Shown: positions 60,637 to 64,000 of the stretch, piece after piece
How the letters are laid out: every line of letters starts with the position of its first letter
Numbering within the stretch: position 1 is the first letter of the stretch
Source: Hymenochaete sp. R1
Lineage: Eukaryota > Basidiomycota > Agaricomycetes > Hymenochaetales > Hymenochaetaceae
Reading direction: 5' to 3'
DNA: 64,000 nt
Assembly (NCBI GenBank): GCA_019400425.1
Contig: JAFREE010000051.1
Span: 1-64,000, forward strand
Notes under the pieces: model-generated
Databases searched by the model: none
Seen by the model: only the letters and a program-made list of their open reading frames with translations
What the model was told of the DNA's origin: nothing
Position numbers and translations under genes: made by a program

Positions 60637-62311
60637 ATGTCGACTCCCATCGTCCGCAAGAAGCGGAACTTCAAGGCCCTCCAGCTCGATGTCACCAAAT
60701 CCTCCCAACCCAACCCCCAACCTCCAAACGCCGCGCCGCCGCCCATGGTGCAGACAGAGCCAGTGGCGACACGAGCAGCTCCGCCTGCAAACGGACGCAA
60801 ACGTCCGCCTCCGATGAAACTAGCCGCACCCAAGGTCAGCACGGCAGCCACCGCGACCGAGGATGGTCTCTTAATGGTGAACGGAGATAGAGCAAGCTCT
60901 GCTCCGTCCACGGGCCTGCCTTCGTCGAAGCAGGGATACCACAATGATCTTACGCAGAAGCTGGCAAACCTGGATATGAATGCTGTCACAAAATATGATC
61001 TTCGAAACGAGGATCTGAAAGAATTGCAGGAGTTAGGCCAGGGCAACGGAGGCAGCGTAAAGAAAGTGGAACATGTGCCAACGGGAAAAACAATGGCTAA
61101 GAAGGTGAGCTGGATCCATGTGTTTCCACGGCTCTCCTATCCTTTCAGCCATTCTTCCCTTTCCTTTCATATCCTTATTGGTTATGCGGCGTGACTTTTA
61201 TGCGAGAACTTAGTTTGCTGACTCGATAATTGCCTCAGATTGTTTTGATCGATGCTAAGCCCGCAGTGCGAAAGCAAATTCTACGAGAGCTCCAAATTAT
61301 GCATGACTGTCATTGCGACTATATCATTTCTTTTTACGGCGCTTTTCTTTCCGATCCTAATATCTGCATATGTATGGAGTTCATGGACAAAGGCTCGCTC
61401 GACGGGATCTACAAACGTATCGGCGCCATCGACATTGACGTCGTGGGCCGGGTTGCTTTAGCCGTGCTGGAAGGCTTGACGTATCTGTATGACGTCCACA
61501 GGATCATTCACCGCGGTAAGAATATCGCGACGCGGAGAGAATTTGGCTGGCACTGACAAAGTGCCATTTTTCAAATAGACATCAAGCCATCAAACATACT
61601 CTGCAATTCATCGGGGCAAATTAAGATTTGTGATTTTGGTGTTTCAGGCGAACTCATCAACTCCATCGCGGACACGTTTGTAGGCACTTCGACATATATG
61701 AGTGTGAGTTTCCGTTTGTCTTACCTGAGAGATAACCCCGAACAAACGTCACTATGTCCAGCCGGAGCGTATCCAAGGCGCCCAATATACAGTCAAATCC
61801 GATGTTTGGTCACTCGGCATCTCTCTCATCGAACTGGCTCTCGGACGCTTCCCTTTCTCCGAGGACGACGCCTCGGACTCCGACTTATCAGATCTGGAAG
61901 ACCTCGAAGGCACGCTCTCACCTCAACGACCGGGTTCTATGCTTCCTCTGCCCCGTAAAAGAGAGAAGAGCGAAAAGACGAGCAAGAAGGACAAGAGGAA
62001 AAGCAAAGGCGTAAGTTTACAGGGTGGTGGAATGACGATGAGCATTCTCGAGCTCTTGCAACACATTGTGAACGAGCCTGCACCTCGGTTGACTCCGGAA
62101 GGCCGCTTCCCAAAAGAAGCGGAAGACTTCATCGATGGATGTCTGCTGAAAGAGCCAGATGAACGACACACACCGAAAGAGTTGCTGGTAAGTTTGTCCC
62201 TTGTGTTTGGAAAGGCATTGAGCTAATACGCCGGACGTATAGAATCATCCTTGGATCGTCAATTCACGGAACTCATCAATTGACCTAGAAGCGTGGGCGA
62301 ATACTTTCTAA
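60637..62311 (+). CDS. MAP kinase kinase (Ste7/Fuz7 type), 454 aa, five exons
   Basis: Exons are 60637-61104, 61239-61515, 61579-61703, 61762-62187 and 62243-62311 (455 codons). The kinase domain starts near residue 125: the glycine loop is [12 protein letters not shown], the catalytic Lys lies in TMAKKIVL, the loop is [10 protein letters not shown], and [20 protein letters not shown] carries the MAPKK activation sites (Ser and Thr before FVGT), followed by TYMSPERIQG. An acidic and then Lys-rich insert (about residues 335-385, [27 protein letters not shown]) splits the C-lobe, as in fungal Ste7/Fuz7 proteins of the mating and filamentation pathway. The disordered N-terminus [15 protein letters not shown] has a basic cluster typical of MAPK docking sites. 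NHPWIVNS closes the domain. Confidence 0.93.
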
Positions 62312-63584
62312 GCTGAGCAAAGCCCTTCCCCCCTCTACGTATGTCTTCTGTTTCGTATACCAACAAGACCAGAATCGATAAGGGTTCCCTGATCACAATC
62401 CAGTCTCGTGTCTCCATTGCTTCATGTCCCTTACTCCCCTTCACGCATTTTCATGTTGTTATTCTTCCCTTCTCTGTGTTTTAGTCCGTACGTGCTGTGA
62501 AAGTCGTGAAAATTCAGGAGACGAAGTCCTCATGCTGTACATGTGTACATTTGTATCATATAGAATTCTTGATTTAATTTTGCTTCATGCTCTCGCATGA
62601 GGAATGCAAAGGCAGACAAGAACAGGTTTTTGACTCAGGTCGATCCATGGAGACGCTTCATCCCTAGTCAGCAATTCAGTTCTTGACGTTAACTTCCAGT
62701 GAGTGACACATCTCAAGTATTTTACTGGTTTGTGACATAAACAAAACAGTAATATTCAATCTTCAAAGCAGACTGCTCTCAAAATTACTTTGCAGGCTAT
62801 ACATGGATTACGCGACTGCCGAGATTTCCTTCATTCCGAGGTTCAACTGAAACACTCAAATCCCGCGGTTCTCTACAGGAAGACAGCCAGGAGCAAAGAT
62901 CGGTGGCAGGATGGCGTGTCTCTGATATTGAATTGCCCCCTTTCGTTCAGAAGGATGGATGAAGTTTGGCAACTCGGAGTCAGATTGCCGAAATACCTCT
63001 ATTCAGGATGATATTTGACACATATTGCGTGTTATCGGACGAGAAACAAATGTGCCGCGGGCGGACTTGGAGATGACCACTTTGCCAGTGGGCAACATGG
63101 TTTTTGTAAAGGCTCAGAAGAAAACTTAGGGTGATAAGGGACTAGTCAACATGAACCAAAGTTTTCCATCTGATGAAACGGTGTGTATTATTCGGCGCGA
63201 GTCACTTCAACATAGAAAACTGGACATAGTATGTGTGCCGAATGCAACGCAATGTAAGTTTCTATCACTGTGCTAAAATTCATTCAGCGTTGAACTCATC
63301 TCCAATTTTCATTCATGACCAGCACCCACCTCCAACGTCGCAAAGACTACTAGTGGATCCACTTGTCAACATGATCTTTCAGAGAGTGCAATTGCTCACC
63401 AATTATCGTTCATTTTTCAGATATACCCCCAAATTACCGTTCAATATCGACATTTCCGGAGTGCGTCTAGATCTTTATTTTTGATCCGCAAAGTCACTGT
63501 ATTTTCCGTGGCTCTCATTTATACGAAACGAGTACTTTAAGAAAGTACTTCTCGAGTGCTTCTTCTTGCAGAGTCGCCATCGCA
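62312..63584. other. Intergenic between MAPKK and the final gene
   Basis: 1.27 kb with no supported gene. One TGCCAGTG word lies at 63083, in the symmetric context TTGCCAGTGGGCAA. Short open frames at 62790 and 63233 lack similarity or splice support. Confidence 0.5.
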
Positions 63585-64000
63585 ATGCCCAGTCACGATT
63601 CTAGCAAACGGAAGCATGAGAAATGTTCTCCTTCTCCCCCTCCGTCGCCTTCCAAACGAATCAAACTTGAGGAGCCTACGTCCGATCCTGTCGAGCCAGC
63701 TGTAGAACCTACTCCATCACAAACAATCGACGCTCTCTGGTCCCGTCTGGAGCATCTCCAAAAAACCTACAACACTCGCCTCGCGCGGTTTATCGCCAAC
63801 TCCAAGCAGACTCGCCACAGCTACGTTCAGAAAAAGCGTCGCGCGAAAGAGGTGTACTGGAGTAACATATACGATGCGTTAGACGACTATGGGAACACCG
63901 ACGATGGAAAACGGGATCCGGACCTGCAGGCGCTGGTGGCGGATATGCATGCCAAGCTGCAGGCTGTGGATGAGCTGGTGAAGGAGAAACGCGAACTAGC
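63585..64000 (+). CDS. Charged, probably coiled-coil protein, N-terminal part (continues past the window)
   Basis: An uninterrupted frame runs from ATG at 63585 to the end of the window (138 complete codons). The start MPSHDSSKRKHEK and SPPPSPSKRIK look like nuclear-localisation clusters in a disordered tail. From about residue 45 the sequence is helical and charged (IDALWSRLEHLQKTYNTRLA, KKRRAKEVYW, KLQAVDELVKEKREL), consistent with a coiled coil. No intron is seen so far, unlike most neighbours. I do not recognise the family. A chromatin or RNA-associated role is only suggested by composition. Confidence 0.7.
   Translation, partial: MPSHDSSKRKHEKCSPSPPPSPSKRIKLEEPTSDPVEPAVEPTPSQTIDALWSRLEHLQKTYNTRLARFIANSKQTRHSYVQKKRRAKEVYWSNIYDALDDYGNTDDGKRDPDLQALVADMHAKLQAVDELVKEKREL

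Overview
The window is nuclear DNA of a filamentous basidiomycete, most likely an Agaricomycete. Genes are intron-dense, with introns mostly 46-65 nt, GT-AG, and strong GTRAGT/GTAYGT donors. The protein set fits: an NTF2-fused flavin monooxygenase, an F-box protein, a FIST-domain protein, a CreA/Mig1 zinc-finger factor and a Fuz7/Ste7-type MAPKK. I built the gene models by hand from splice signals, reading-phase closure and family motifs. Where an exon list is given, the exon lengths sum to a multiple of three.

Layout. 1-6.2 kb: three aldo/keto reductase paralogues on the minus strand (one only as a first exon at the window edge) around an NTF2-FMO monooxygenase. 7.0 kb: a small unrecognised gene. 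7.2-13.1 kb: a 5.9-kb gene-free, low-complexity stretch ahead of a CreA/Mig1-like carbon catabolite repressor (13.1-15.8 kb). 16.6-18.2 kb: a 475-aa structural protein. 18.2-21.4 kb: a second gene-free stretch. 21.4-22.5 kb: an MPDU1-type PQ-loop protein. 22.8-23.8 kb: two tandem small paralogues of unknown function. 24.7-29.7 kb: two tandem monocarboxylate-type MFS transporters; a third copy lies inverted at 47.9-50.0 kb. 30.1-31 kb: a membrane-protein gene with an unresolved 3' end. 35.3-38.2 kb: a 2.86-kb non-autonomous DNA element carrying broken RPS6 pieces. 38.8-41.1 kb: the SNF1/AMPK beta subunit. 41.1-46 kb: gene-poor. 46.0-47.5 kb: FIST protein. 50.1-53.3 kb: AMP deaminase. 53.6-55.3 kb: F-box protein. 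55.7-58.8 kb: APC/C subunit 2. 59.1-60.3 kb: N-terminal amidase/nitrilase. 60.6-62.3 kb: MAPKK. 63.6 kb to the end: the start of a charged, probably coiled-coil protein.

The most notable structure is the element at 35334-38194. It has 33-bp terminal inverted repeats starting CACTGCG, a 3-bp ATG target-site duplication, and subterminal CTACACC/GGTGTAG repeats. Its cargo is two unequal, intron-retaining, mutated copies of ribosomal protein S6 plus an unrelated 174-codon ORF. This is the architecture of a Pack-CACTA element that captured host gene pieces at the DNA level. It sits about 570 bp upstream of the AMPK beta start codon.

Other patterns: a GC-AG intron kept at the same place in all three MFS paralogues, and a set of short words (CACTGGCA, GACTCGGA, ACTAGT runs) strongly over-used in the gene-free stretches. 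Several genes concern energy and carbon status (CreA, SNF1 beta, AMP deaminase). I see no sign that they form an operon-like unit.
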